Made by a program: the position numbers and the translations under genes | NCBI RefSeq assembly: GCF_010731855.1 | Contig: NZ_AP022620.1 | Span: 3,906,001-3,970,000 of the forward strand | Source of the DNA: Mycolicibacterium anyangense | Lineage (GTDB): Bacteria > Actinomycetota > Actinomycetes > Mycobacteriales > Mycobacteriaceae | DNA: 64,000 nt | Direction: 5' to 3' | The notes under the pieces: model-generated | What the model saw: the letters and a program-made list of their open reading frames with translations, nothing else | Told to the model about the DNA's origin: nothing | Databases searched by the model: none | Shown: piece after piece, positions 8,016 to 17,632 of the stretch | Layout: each line of letters starts with the position of its first letter | Position numbering within the stretch: the first letter of the stretch is position 1

Positions 8016-10182
8016 CCGCTTCGATGCGTACCGCGACACCGTTGAGCACCGACATCCCGGCCAGGGTCTCCAGGTCCTCGGGGCGGCTGGAGGTCAGCTC
8101 GTTGACGTTGGCTCCGGGCATGCTGTTGGCCAGCTGCCAGCCGCCGCGGTGGCCCCAGCCGTGCGGAACGGCGATGGTTCCGCTGCCCACCTCGTCGGTG
8201 ACCACGACGTCGGTCTCGATCTGACCCTGCCGGGACGTGATCCGCACCCGTCCCCCGTCGACGATCCCGGCGGCCACTGCGTCGTCGGGATTGATCCGGG
8301 TGCGGTGCTTGCGGTCGCCTTTCATCAGGGTGGGGCTGTTGTGCATCCACGAGTTCTGCGACCGCACTTCGCGAATACCGATGGCCAGCAGCGGGAAATC
8401 GGGATCATCGTTGACGCGGGTGCCCAGCCGGCCGATCTCGGCGACGATCTCCGGCGGGTCGAGACACACCTTCCCACCGGGATGCCGGACAACCTTCTCC
8501 AGCACGCCGGTCGGGGCATGCTCGGCCAGCACCATACCGTGCGGATGCTCGCGCAGCTTCGACAGGTTGAGCCCACCCCGACGCAGACCGAACCGGTCCC
8601 CGTAGGGCCCGGTGCGCAGTAGCAGCGACATCAGGTTCCGCGGGGTCACGTTCATCAGGCCCTTGCGCTCCAGCAGTGCCAGAACGGGATTGAGCCGCTG
8701 CAGCGGTCCGGTGGCGAACAGTGACAGGCCCATCCGCCTGGCGATGTCGGCGTACACCTCCCATTCCGCGCGGGCCTGCCCGTAGGGCTCGAGCACGGCC
8801 TCGGTGGTCTGGACGAACACCGACGGACAGCACGCCGCGAAGGTGGTCGGTAGGTCGTCGCGTTCCAGCATGGTGGTGGCCGGCAGGACGTAGTGCGCGT
8901 ACTTGTTGGTCTCGGTGACGTAGAAGTCAAGGGAGACAAGCAGTTCGAGCTTCTGGATCGCGGCTTCCAGCGCATCGCTGTTGGGCACCGTGAGCACCGG
9001 GTTGCCGGCCTGGACGAACAGCGCCCGTAACTGGCCGGCACCCGGGGTGGTGATCTCCTCGGCCATGACGGCGGCCGGGAAGGTGCCGTTGACGTCGGGT
9101 AGGTTGCCGATCCGCGATCGCGACTTGCCGTAGCTCAGGTTCCCTGAGCGTTCGCCCATGTCCTCCAACGGAATCACCGCATGCGACATCAAGGTTCCGC
9201 CGGGCCGGTCGAGGTTGCCGGTCACCAGGGTGAGCGCATCGAGCAGGAAGCTGACCAGGGTGCCGTGATGGCCGAGGCAGGCGCCGGTGCGGCCGTAGGC
9301 GGTGGCGGTGGGGGCGGTGGCGAAGTCACGGGCCAGCGTGCGGACCAGGTCGGGAGTCAAGCCGGTGCGCTGCGCGGTGGCCTCGGGCGGGAACGGTGCA
9401 CACAGCGCCCGCAGCGCCGCTGCGCCCGTGGACTGGCGGGCGATGGCCGCCGCGTCCTCGAGACCCTCGGCGAAGATCACGTTCAGCATCGACACCAGTA
9501 GCCAGGCATCGGAGTCCGGGCGCACGGCGACGTGCTCGTACACCCGCGCGGTTTCGGTGCGGCGCGGGTCGATCACCACCACCCGGCCACCACGGCGGAC
9601 GATGGCGCTCAGGTCGTCCTTGATCCGCGGCGCGCGTACCGCACTGCCGCGCGACACCAGCGGGTTGGCCCCGAGCATGAGCAGGAAGTCGGTGCGCGGC
9701 AGATCCGGGAACGGCAGCTGGCTGATGGCGCCGTAGAGCAACTTGCTGGCCACGAAGCGGCTGTTGATGTCCTGGGACCCAGCGGAATACAGGTGTTTGG
9801 TGCCCAGTCGCGCCATCAGCAGGCCGCCCCACAATCCGGCTGCATAGCCGAATGCGGTCGGGTTGCCGATGTACTGGCCGACGGCGGAACCGCCATGGCG
9901 GGCGATGATGGCGGTGAGCCGTCCGGCGATGTCGTCGAGCGCGGTATCCCAGCTGACTTCCTCGAACTGCCCGTCGGCGCGCCTGCGCAGCGGCGTCAGC
10001 ACCCGGTCCGGATCGTTCTGCACGTCGGTGAACGCGATGCCCTTCGGGCAGGCTCGGCCCTGGGACAGCGGGTGGTCCGGATCGGGGCGCAGCGAGATCA
10101 GCCGTTCGTTCTCGACGGTGGCGATCAGCCCGCACATCGGCTCGCAGATCCGGCAGTACGTGACGCGATTCTCGACCGGCAT
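8005..10182 (-). CDS. Second molybdopterin-dependent oxidoreductase
   Basis: A 725-residue protein. I chose ATG 10182 because MPVENRVTYCRICEPMCG is the usual family N-terminus; the frame is open further upstream but without homology. Iron-sulfur ligands are C10, C13, C17 and C45. The C-terminal molydop-binding domain ends with HGWGHRGGWQ and NELTS motifs. It differs clearly from the 3077-5341 protein and is not a recent duplicate. It is transcribed alone, convergent with the DUF6941-like gene. Likely a cytoplasmic formate-dehydrogenase- or BisC-like enzyme; substrate unknown. Confidence 0.9.
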   Translation of the reverse strand: MPVENRVTYCRICEPMCGLIATVENERLISLRPDPDHPLSQGRACPKGIAFTDVQNDPDRVLTPLRRRADGQFEEVSWDTALDDIAGRLTAIIARHGGSAVGQYIGNPTAFGYAAGLWGGLLMARLGTKHLYSAGSQDINSRFVASKLLYGAISQLPFPDLPRTDFLLMLGANPLVSRGSAVRAPRIKDDLSAIVRRGGRVVVIDPRRTETARVYEHVAVRPDSDAWLLVSMLNVIFAEGLEDAAAIARQSTGAAALRALCAPFPPEATAQRTGLTPDLVRTLARDFATAPTATAYGRTGACLGHHGTLVSFLLDALTLVTGNLDRPGGTLMSHAVIPLEDMGERSGNLSYGKSRSRIGNLPDVNGTFPAAVMAEEITTPGAGQLRALFVQAGNPVLTVPNSDALEAAIQKLELLVSLDFYVTETNKYAHYVLPATTMLERDDLPTTFAACCPSVFVQTTEAVLEPYGQARAEWEVYADIARRMGLSLFATGPLQRLNPVLALLERKGLMNVTPRNLMSLLLRTGPYGDRFGLRRGGLNLSKLREHPHGMVLAEHAPTGVLEKVVRHPGGKVCLDPPEIVAEIGRLGTRVNDDPDFPLLAIGIREVRSQNSWMHNSPTLMKGDRKHRTRINPDDAVAAGIVDGGRVRITSRQGQIETDVVVTDEVGSGTIAVPHGWGHRGGWQLANSMPGANVNELTSSRPEDLETLAGMSVLNGVAVRIEAVTG

Positions 10183-10309
10183 CGCGCGATTCTTGCACTT
10201 CGGCGGGAAATGAGTTCCAGACAACGGGACTAAGCCAATAGCCAAGTCCCACCGGCACATTCGGCGAGCCGCGCAATGTGAGCGCGCGACTGTGCACGCT
10301 CGAGCACGA

Positions 10310-11518
10310 TCAGCGTCGCGCGAAGGCCGGTGCCCGTTCCGGACGCACACCGACGCCGACGATGTACGCCGGGATCACCGACAACCACGGCAGCCGCGAC
10401 ATCAGCGTCGTCATGACCACGGGCGGATTGGCGCTGCGCCCCCGCAGGATCGGCTCCACGAGTTGGCGGTGCATCACCTTTTGGACGGCCTGTGTCACCA
10501 CCGCCGCGGGCAGCCGGCGGCGGCGCACGGCGGCCAGGTCGGCGTCGGTGACATCGCGGCGGCGCAGCGGATCGGCGAGCAGCGTCGCCGCACCGACCGC
10601 GTCCTGCACCGCCACATTGATCCCGACCCCGCCCACCGGCGACATGGCGTGTGCGGCATCGCCAAGACACAGCAGCCCATCGGTGTGCCACCTCTTGAGC
10701 CGGTTGAGCCGCACGTCGAGCACCTTCACGTCGTCCAACGAGGTCAGGCTGTCCACGTTGGCCTCCGGCACGAGTTCGTCGAGCTCGGCCTTGAACGCGT
10801 CCAGGCCGGCGGCCCGCAGCGCGGCGTCGCTGCCCTTCGGAATCAGGTAGGCAATCTGGAAGTAACCCTCGCGCGGGATCATGATCAGCACGCGACCCGG
10901 TGCGGTCCGGGGGACCAGCGAGTAGACGGCGTCGCTGTCACGCGGCAGCCGGAACCACCACACGTCGAAACCGACCGGGAACTCGTGGGTCACCAGACCC
11001 GCCGCCTGCCGCACGACCGACCCGCGGCCGTCGCAGGCAACGGTCAGGTCGGCACTGAGCTCACCGTCTCCGTCCGGTGAGGTGTAGCGAACCCCGGTAG
11101 TGCGACCACCGGTACGCACCAGCCCGGTGACCTCGTGCCGCAGCCGTAGCGTGAACGTCGGTTCGGCCTCGGCCGCTTCGGCGAGCAGGTTGAGCAGATC
11201 CCACTGCGGCACCAGGGCCACGTAGCGGTGGGGTTGGCGCAACCGGCGGAAATCCACCATCGTCAGGGCTTTGCCGTCCACCGTCATGGTGGCCGCTTCG
11301 ACCTTGCTCTGCGGCAGGGCGTTGAACCTGTCCCACAGGCCCAGCTCGTCGAGGAGCCGCAGGGTGCTGGGATGGACTGTGTCACCGCGGAAGTCGCGCA
11401 GGAAATCGGCGTGCTTCTCCAGCACGGTCACGTCGATACCGGCGCGGGCCAGCAGCAGCCCGAGCACCATGCCTGCGGGACCCCCGCCGACGATGGCGCA
11501 GGTGGTGGAGTCGGTCAT
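10310..11518 (-). CDS. FAD-dependent monooxygenase (PHBH type)
   Basis: A 402-residue class A flavoprotein hydroxylase. It has the N-terminal ADP-binding GGGPAG motif (about 11-16), the DG motif (ACDGRGSVVRQ, about 165) and the FAD-ribityl GD motif (CLGDAAHAMSPVGGVGIN, about 280). Enzymes of this type hydroxylate aromatic or polycyclic substrates using NAD(P)H and oxygen. It lies 9 bp downstream of the kup stop codon on the same strand, so it may be cotranscribed with kup, although no functional link is evident. Confidence 0.9.
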   Translation of the reverse strand: MTDSTTCAIVGGGPAGMVLGLLLARAGIDVTVLEKHADFLRDFRGDTVHPSTLRLLDELGLWDRFNALPQSKVEAATMTVDGKALTMVDFRRLRQPHRYVALVPQWDLLNLLAEAAEAEPTFTLRLRHEVTGLVRTGGRTTGVRYTSPDGDGELSADLTVACDGRGSVVRQAAGLVTHEFPVGFDVWWFRLPRDSDAVYSLVPRTAPGRVLIMIPREGYFQIAYLIPKGSDAALRAAGLDAFKAELDELVPEANVDSLTSLDDVKVLDVRLNRLKRWHTDGLLCLGDAAHAMSPVGGVGINVAVQDAVGAATLLADPLRRRDVTDADLAAVRRRRLPAAVVTQAVQKVMHRQLVEPILRGRSANPPVVMTTLMSRLPWLSVIPAYIVGVGVRPERAPAFARR

Positions 11519-11527
11519 GACTTCACG

Positions 11528-13456
11528 TTAGACCTCGATGCGCGCGCCGATGATCACGGTCTGATCCAACGGCAGTCCGAAGTAGCCGGCCGCGTCGGCG
11601 GTCATGTGCGAGGTCGCGATGAACAGTCGCTTGCGCCACGGCGCCATGGTGGGTTGGTCGCCGGCACACAGGTCGATCCGGGACAGGAAGAACGACGCGT
11701 TGTCGACGTCGACGACGCCCTCAGTGTCGGCGGGATTGACCAGGCGCAGTGCGGCCGGCACGTTCGGGCGTTCCATGTAGCCGAATCGTGCTGAGACGAA
11801 GAAGATTCCGTCGTAGTGGCTACCGAGGTCGTCGACGGTGATCCGTTCGCTGTCCGGCACTCGCGGCACCGGCGGGGTGTCGATCGACATGATGATGATG
11901 TGCTGGTGCAGCACGTGGTTGTGTTCGACATTGGCGCGCAACGACAGCGGAGCGGTCTCGCCGCCACGGTTGAGGAAGATCGCGGTGCCGGGAACCCGGG
12001 TCAGGGGTGGATTGCGGTGGGTGATGTCGGTGACGAATTCGCGCAGCGGCCCCTCGGCGATATCGCGGGCTTTGGTGACGATGACCCGGCCGCGCTGCCA
12101 GGTGATCAGCACGGTGAAGGCGACCAGCCCGATCAGCAGCGGCAGCCACGCGCCGTGCACGATCTTGGTCAGGTTGGCGGCCAGGAACATCAGGTCCACC
12201 AGCAGCAGCGCACCGCCCCCGGTGACCACCAGCCACAGCGGCCACCGCCAGCGCTTGTGGGCGATGTAGAGGAACAGCACCGTGGTGATGGTGATCGTGC
12301 CGGTGACCGCCATACCGTAGGCGTACCCCAGCGCCGCCGAGCTGCGGAACGCGAACACCAGGATGAGCACGGCAACCATCAGCATCCCGTTGATCCACGG
12401 CACGTAGATCTGTCCGATGGATGACTCGGAGGTGTGGGAGACCCGCAGCCGCGGCAGGTAGCCCAGTTGAGCGGCCTGCGAGGCCACCGAATAGGCGCCG
12501 GTGATCACCGCCTGCGAGGCGATCACCGTGGCCGCGGTGGCCAGCACCATCATCGGCAGCTCCCAACCGGCGGGCACCAGCAGGAAAAACGGTGCGTTGA
12601 CCACGCTCTGGTTGCCCAGCAGCAGCGCACCCTGCCCGAGGTAGTTGAGCACCAGCGCCGGCAACACCAGCCCGGCCCACGCCCAGGTGATCGAGGCGCG
12701 GCCGAAGTGGCCCATGTCGGCGTAGAGCGCCTCGGCTCCGGTCACCGCCAGCACCACCGCGGCCAGCGCGAAGAAGGCGATATGGAAATGGCTGAACATG
12801 AAGTCCAGCGCATAGGTGGGCGACAACGCCCGCAGGATCTGCGGATGGCGCAGGATGCCGCGCACACCACAGGCGCCGATGACGACGAACCAGACGATCA
12901 TCACCGGGCCGAAGAACCGGCCCACCACCGCGGTGCCGTGCCGCTGCACCAGGAAGAGTCCGATGATGATCACCGCGGTGATGGGGACCACCAACTCGGC
13001 GAGCCCGGGGTCGACCACCTTGATGCCCTCGACCGCGGATAGCACGGAGATGGCGGGGGTGATCATGCTGTCCCCGAAAAACAGTGCGGCACCGAGGATT
13101 CCGAGCCCGGAGAGCAGGGTGATCACGCGCTTGCTCGACCTGCTGCCCAACCTGCGCACCAGCGTGATCAGTGCCATCACGCCGCCCTCACCATCGTTGT
13201 CGGCGCGCATGACCAGCGTGACGTAGGTGAGGCTGACGATGATCATCACCGACCAGAAGACCAGTGAGACCACCCCGTAGACATTGTCTCGGGTGATCGG
13301 CACCGGATGGGGATCGTCCGGATTGAACAGTGTCTGCAAGGTGTAGATGGGGCTGGTGCCGATGTCGCCGAACACCACACCGAGGGCGCCGACGATCATG
13401 CCGGTCCGGGCTTTGTGAGCAGGCGCGCGCACCGCCATCGCAAAGTCAGTTGCCAC
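11528..13456 (-). CDS. kup: Low-affinity potassium transporter Kup
   Basis: A 642-residue protein with about 12 transmembrane helices and a C-terminal cytoplasmic domain. The family signature GVVFGDIGTSPIYTLQTLF follows the short N-terminus. Internal features include GDSMITPAISVLSAVEG and an H-rich intracellular region (VEHNHVLHQH). Kup/HAK/KUP proteins take up potassium, probably by proton symport. M. tuberculosis has no Kup, so this points to an environmental mycobacterium. A divergent secreted-protein gene starts 182 bp away. Confidence 0.96.
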   Translation of the reverse strand: MATDFAMAVRAPAHKARTGMIVGALGVVFGDIGTSPIYTLQTLFNPDDPHPVPITRDNVYGVVSLVFWSVMIIVSLTYVTLVMRADNDGEGGVMALITLVRRLGSRSSKRVITLLSGLGILGAALFFGDSMITPAISVLSAVEGIKVVDPGLAELVVPITAVIIIGLFLVQRHGTAVVGRFFGPVMIVWFVVIGACGVRGILRHPQILRALSPTYALDFMFSHFHIAFFALAAVVLAVTGAEALYADMGHFGRASITWAWAGLVLPALVLNYLGQGALLLGNQSVVNAPFFLLVPAGWELPMMVLATAATVIASQAVITGAYSVASQAAQLGYLPRLRVSHTSESSIGQIYVPWINGMLMVAVLILVFAFRSSAALGYAYGMAVTGTITITTVLFLYIAHKRWRWPLWLVVTGGGALLLVDLMFLAANLTKIVHGAWLPLLIGLVAFTVLITWQRGRVIVTKARDIAEGPLREFVTDITHRNPPLTRVPGTAIFLNRGGETAPLSLRANVEHNHVLHQHIIIMSIDTPPVPRVPDSERITVDDLGSHYDGIFFVSARFGYMERPNVPAALRLVNPADTEGVVDVDNASFFLSRIDLCAGDQPTMAPWRKRLFIATSHMTADAAGYFGLPLDQTVIIGARIEV

Positions 13457-13638
13457 AGGTCAGTCCCTCATGCTCGGTCCGCCCGGCGTCGTTTCCCCGG
13501 CGACGTGCTGAGAATCGTAGCCACTGGGCCAGGTCGACGTGGGTTGGGACCGGACATTGGGATTTCCCTCGATCTGGGCGGCTGCACAGCATAGATTCGA
13601 TACGGCCCGCAGTACGGCCCGAGGAAGGGAGTCCGCTC

Positions 13639-14094
13639 GTGCGGAGGTTCGCGGTCAGCGTGGTGCTGATGTTCCTGGCGGCGTTGGGTTTTGCCCCGTC
13701 GGCGTCGGCCGCCTTGATGTCGGGCAACTACAACGTCAACATCCCCGACCGGCGCGACTTCCACACCTGGATCTGGAGCATCAGCTCCTGCAACCCGCCG
13801 AACACGATCGTTCCGGAGTGCACCCTGGTATCGGCGATCGCGCAGCCCATCGCCAAGGCCTACCCCTGGTACGGCCATGCCGTGCTGGCCAACGGCCAGT
13901 ACACCCTGACCGTCGACGTCCCCGACGGCTTACGCTGCGGCGACATCTATTACGGGCCGGTCATCCCGACCCACGACGTCTACACCTTCGACGCCAACAC
14001 GCTGTCCGGAACGTTGCAGTCGTCCTTCGACGCCGGCTGCGACGGTGCTCCCGGCGGAACGTTCAGCTATCCGTTCTGGCTGACCCGGCTCTAA
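13639..14094 (+). CDS. Small secreted mycobacterial protein of unknown function
   Basis: A 151-residue protein starting at GTG 13639, placed after the purine-rich ribosome site GAGGAAGGGAG. The first ~27 residues form a Sec signal peptide with an AFAPSASA-like cleavage region. The mature part has several cysteines (SSCNPPN, VPECTL, LRCGDIYYG, DAGCDGAPGG) able to form disulfides, and strand-rich sequence. Similar small exported proteins are common in mycobacteria, but I cannot name a function. It converges with the rhomboid gene, the two stops lying 1 bp apart. Confidence 0.82.
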   Translation: MRRFAVSVVLMFLAALGFAPSASAALMSGNYNVNIPDRRDFHTWIWSISSCNPPNTIVPECTLVSAIAQPIAKAYPWYGHAVLANGQYTLTVDVPDGLRCGDIYYGPVIPTHDVYTFDANTLSGTLQSSFDAGCDGAPGGTFSYPFWLTRL

Positions 14095-14095
14095 C

Positions 14096-14959
14096 TCAAC
14101 GGGCGACCAGCGCACCGAAATGATCGAGTAGATCCGCGGTGCGCCAGACCGTCAGACCCGCCAGGACGACCAGCATCGTGACGGTGACGGCAGCTTGGAC
14201 CAGAGCGCGATTGTCCTTGGGCGCGTAGACATATGCCGCCGCGACCACGGCGCCGGTGATCAGCCCGCCCAGGTGCCCCTGCCAGCTGATGCCGGGCACC
14301 GTGAACGTGATCACCAGGTTGGCGACGATCAGGATCACCAGCCAGCGGATGTCGAGGTTGAGCCGGCGGGCCACCACGAACGTGGCCCCGAACAGACCGA
14401 ACACCGCGCCCGAAGCCCCCGCGGTCGCCGCTCCGATCGGTGCGACCAGGTACACCAAGACCGAACCGCCCAACGCGCTCAGGCCGTAGAGCGCGCCGAA
14501 CCGCAACCGGCCCAGATGCTGCTCGAGCGGTGGCCCCAGGACGTAGAGCGCCCACATGTTGAACAGGATGTGGGCAATGCCGAAGTGCACGAACGCCGAG
14601 GTGATCAGCCGGTAGTACTCGCCGGCAGCGACCGCGGGTGCCCACAGCACCAAGTGCTGTCGCAGCGCCCGCGAGGTCATGTCCAGCACGAACAAGACGA
14701 CGTTGACCGCGATCAGCGCGTAGGTCACCACCGGTGCGCCGGTGCGCTGCACCCCGCCGAACGTGGTCCGCACTGGACGCACATTCTGCGCGCCGGCCGC
14801 AACACAGTCGACGCACTGGTGCCCCACCGCCGCACTGCGCATGCATTCGGGGCAGATCGGCCGCTGGCAGCGGGCGCACCGCACGTAGGTAGGTCGGTCG
14901 GGGTGGCGGTAGCAGGTCGGCGTCTCGGCCGGTGTCTGCGGTGTGAAGGGGATGCTCAT
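14096..14959 (-). CDS. Rhomboid-family intramembrane serine protease with N-terminal zinc finger
   Basis: A 287-residue protein. The first ~55 residues hold a B-box-like zinc finger (C16, H19, C28, C31, C36, C39, H47, C49, C52). Six or so transmembrane helices follow, with the catalytic serine S183 in GASGAVFG, the partner histidine H229 in GHLGG and the HxxxN motif (HILFNMW). It should cleave membrane proteins within the bilayer. The zinc finger may bind a partner or substrate; this is inference. Confidence 0.93.
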   Translation of the reverse strand: MSIPFTPQTPAETPTCYRHPDRPTYVRCARCQRPICPECMRSAAVGHQCVDCVAAGAQNVRPVRTTFGGVQRTGAPVVTYALIAVNVVLFVLDMTSRALRQHLVLWAPAVAAGEYYRLITSAFVHFGIAHILFNMWALYVLGPPLEQHLGRLRFGALYGLSALGGSVLVYLVAPIGAATAGASGAVFGLFGATFVVARRLNLDIRWLVILIVANLVITFTVPGISWQGHLGGLITGAVVAAAYVYAPKDNRALVQAAVTVTMLVVLAGLTVWRTADLLDHFGALVAR

Positions 14960-15003
14960 GGTCCTGACACCGAAGATACTGGGTCGCCCGGCGGGCAGAC
15001 CGG

Positions 15004-16764
15004 TCAGCGCACCCCGCGCAACAGGGCTCCCGGGCGCGCGCCGGTGTCCCTGCCGTGCCGGCGGGTGACGACGCCGCTGACGACGGTGGCCTCGTACCCG
15101 CGGGCGCCCTGCATCAGCCGGTTGCCACCGGCGGGCAGGTCATAGGCCATCAGTGGCACCTCGAGGGTCAGCGCGTCGAGGTCGATGACGTTCACATCGG
15201 CCTTCTTCCCGACCTTGAGGACACCGCGGTCGGACAGCCCGAACAGCGTCGCGGTATCCAGGGTCTGCTTGCGCACCACGTACTCGATCGGGAAGCGCGG
15301 CCCGCGCTTGCGGTCTCGGGCCCAGTGCGTGAGCATGAATGTCGGGTAGGACGCGTCGCAGATCAGGCCGCAATGCGCACCGCCGTCGGACAGTCCCGAG
15401 ATGGCGGCGCGATGCGACATCATCTCGTGGATGGCATCGTGGTTGCCGTCGACATAGTTGAAGAACGGCAGCATCAGCATCGCGGTGCCGCTGGACTCCA
15501 GCATCAGGTCGTACATGGTGGCCAATGGATCCTGGCCGCGGGCCTTGGCGATGGCGCCGACGGTCTGGTCCGGGGTCGGCTCGTAATCCGGCGGGTCACC
15601 GATGGCATAGATCGAGTCCACACTGTGCTGGATCAAGGCGAACAGCGAGTCGAACAGCGGCAGCGGCTGCGGCGGCAGGTCGGACTCGGCCAGGATCGCG
15701 GCGCGCACCGCCGGGTCGGCGAGCCGGGCACCGAGTTCGGCCGGGGCCAGCTCGGCCTTCAGCTTGCGGAACGTCGGCCGGTGGGTGAAGGCGTGGTAGC
15801 CGGCGAAACCGAACAGCATCCCGAACGGGCGGGCGGCAAACTGCGGGTGCACCCGGATCCCGTCGTCGAGCGCGCGGCCGGCGATCTCGAGCTGCTTACG
15901 CCACAAGTCGGGGGCGGACTGGGTTTGGATGACCGGGAACGACAGCGGCCGGTCGATCTCGGCAGCCAGCCGGACCATCCAGTCCAGCTCCTTCATCGGG
16001 CCGTCCAGACTCTCACCGGCGGTTCCGGCCGGGGCCACCTCGAACACGGCCTGCCCACCGGCGGCCATCGCGCGGCCGAGTGCGAATAGTTCGTCTTCGG
16101 CGGCGTAGGTGCCGGGCACCGGCTCACCGTCGATCGCGCGGTGCGCCTCGGTGCGCGAGGTCGAGAAGCCGAGGGCGCCGGCCTCGATTCCCTCCTGCAC
16201 GATGCGCGCCATGACGGCGATGTCCTGCGCGGTGGCCGGTTCGTTGCGCGCACCACGCTCCCCCATGGCATAGCCGCGCACCGCACCGTGGGCGATCTGG
16301 GTTCCGAAATCGACTGCCAGTGCTTGCTTTTCGATGACGTCCAGGTACTCCGGGAAACTTTCCCAGCCCCAGCTGATCCCTTCGGTCAGCGCGGTGCCGG
16401 GGATGTCCTCGACACCTTCCATCAGTTCGATCAGCCACTGCTCGCGGCCGGGTTGTACCGGGGCGAACCCGACACCGCAGTTGCCGCTGACGACCGTGGT
16501 GACGCCATGCATGCTGGACGGTTCGAGCAGACCGTCCCAGCTGACCTGCCCGTCGTAGTGGGTGTGGATGTCGACGAACCCAGGGGTGACGATGCGCCCG
16601 GTAGCGTCGATGGTCTGCGCCGCCTCGCCCTGCAGGCCGGGGTCATCACCCTCGCGGTGACGGATCTCGACGATCGTGCCGCCCTTGATACCGATATCCG
16701 CGCGGAAGGGCTTGTCGCCGGTGCCGTCGACGACGGTGCCGCCGGTGATGGTCAGGTCATACAT
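15004..16764 (-). CDS. D-aminoacylase / N-acyl-D-amino-acid amidohydrolase-like protein
   Basis: A 586-residue metal-dependent hydrolase of the amidohydrolase superfamily. It has the N-terminal composite beta domain (MYDLTITGGTVVDGTGDKP), the metal motif HTHYDGQ and the C-terminal DVNVID domain. Long members of this group cleave N-acyl-D-amino acids or related amides, but the exact substrate is uncertain. ATG 16764 is preferred over ATG 16806 because GAGGAGG lies just before it and homology starts there. The upstream region is AT-rich. Confidence 0.88.
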   Translation of the reverse strand: MYDLTITGGTVVDGTGDKPFRADIGIKGGTIVEIRHREGDDPGLQGEAAQTIDATGRIVTPGFVDIHTHYDGQVSWDGLLEPSSMHGVTTVVSGNCGVGFAPVQPGREQWLIELMEGVEDIPGTALTEGISWGWESFPEYLDVIEKQALAVDFGTQIAHGAVRGYAMGERGARNEPATAQDIAVMARIVQEGIEAGALGFSTSRTEAHRAIDGEPVPGTYAAEDELFALGRAMAAGGQAVFEVAPAGTAGESLDGPMKELDWMVRLAAEIDRPLSFPVIQTQSAPDLWRKQLEIAGRALDDGIRVHPQFAARPFGMLFGFAGYHAFTHRPTFRKLKAELAPAELGARLADPAVRAAILAESDLPPQPLPLFDSLFALIQHSVDSIYAIGDPPDYEPTPDQTVGAIAKARGQDPLATMYDLMLESSGTAMLMLPFFNYVDGNHDAIHEMMSHRAAISGLSDGGAHCGLICDASYPTFMLTHWARDRKRGPRFPIEYVVRKQTLDTATLFGLSDRGVLKVGKKADVNVIDLDALTLEVPLMAYDLPAGGNRLMQGARGYEATVVSGVVTRRHGRDTGARPGALLRGVR

Positions 16765-17148
16765 CCATGCCTCCTCGGTGCCGGTCGCCAGCGTAATCGG
16801 GATCACATCGCAGGGGTAGACACAATCTCAAATCTGTCTTCACCGGTGCCGCGCGACACAAATGCGGAATCAATTGTGAAGCGCGTAAATATTTGCCAGA
16901 AATGACGGCTCGGGAATTCTAAGAAGTCGATGAAAGTACATCTGATCTGGGAATATAGGTATTCGCAATGAATTGTGGATTCGCCACGAAATCCGTAGTA
17001 GATTTCATGCAGGTTGAATTCACAGCCAGCCGGAGACGCCATTGAGCGGGGCGACGTTGTCTACGAACCTCGCGGCAGGGTCTTGAGTCCAAGGGCTCCA
17101 GCCATGGCGTCGTGCCGGCAACCACGGATTACGACTGACGGAGGCGTC
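16765..17148. other. AT-rich intergenic region, no supported gene
   Basis: This 384-bp gap separates the divergent amidohydrolase and STAS genes. From about 16850 to 17020 it is markedly richer in A+T than its surroundings and contains short inverted repeats (for example GAAATC with GATTTC at about 16998-17018). It probably holds both promoters. A 79-codon reverse frame spans 16803-17042, but its composition and lack of homology argue against a gene. Confidence 0.5.
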
Positions 17149-17586
17149 ATGTCTGCTGCCATTTCTTCAGAACCGGTGGCCGCCCCCCGCCCCGGTGTCC
17201 GCCACGCCCAGCGCGGACAGTTCCGCTCTCGGGAACTGAGCCAGACGACTGTCCTGGTCGCCGCCGTCGGCGAGGTCGACGCGGCCAATTCAGCCGACCT
17301 CTTCAGCTTCATCGAGGATCACGTCGCGGGCTACCAGCAGTTGGTCCTGGACCTGTCCCCCTTGGATTTCTTCGGAACCGACGGGTTCTCCGCCCTGCAC
17401 ACCGTCAACGTGCGCTGCGCGCGCCGCGGGGTGGACTGGGTGCTGGTTCCCGGCCCGGCAGTGTCCCGCGTACTGCGGGTATGCGACCCCGAAGGCACGC
17501 TGGCCACAGCAGGCAACATCGTCTCGGCAGTGGCGGTCCTGGCCCGCGGGCCGCACCGGCATCTGCGGTTGACGCCGCTGCCCTGA
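17149..17586 (+). CDS. STAS-domain anti-sigma factor antagonist
   Basis: A 145-residue protein starting at ATG 17149 after a GGAGG site. Residues ~25-125 form a STAS domain (TVLVAAVGEVDAANSADL, LVLDLSPLDFFGTDGFSAL). The FFGTDGFSAL loop is where SpoIIAA-type antagonists are phosphorylated on Ser or Thr. Mycobacterial relatives (RsfA/RsfB type) bind anti-sigma factors and free SigF-like factors. No cognate kinase or sigma gene is nearby. Confidence 0.88.
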   Translation: MSAAISSEPVAAPRPGVRHAQRGQFRSRELSQTTVLVAAVGEVDAANSADLFSFIEDHVAGYQQLVLDLSPLDFFGTDGFSALHTVNVRCARRGVDWVLVPGPAVSRVLRVCDPEGTLATAGNIVSAVAVLARGPHRHLRLTPLP

Positions 17587-17632
17587 CCGCGCTGTCCTGA
17601 CACCGGGCTGGCGGCGTTCCTACACTGGCGGC

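Noticed and set aside
16803..17042. 79-codon reverse ORF in the AT-rich gap
   Set aside because: Low-GC codon use, no ribosome site and no family resemblance.
17050..17085. SigF-type promoter before the STAS gene (GTTG ... GGGTCT)
   Set aside because: It has mismatches in both boxes and a long spacer, so it does not meet the consensus.
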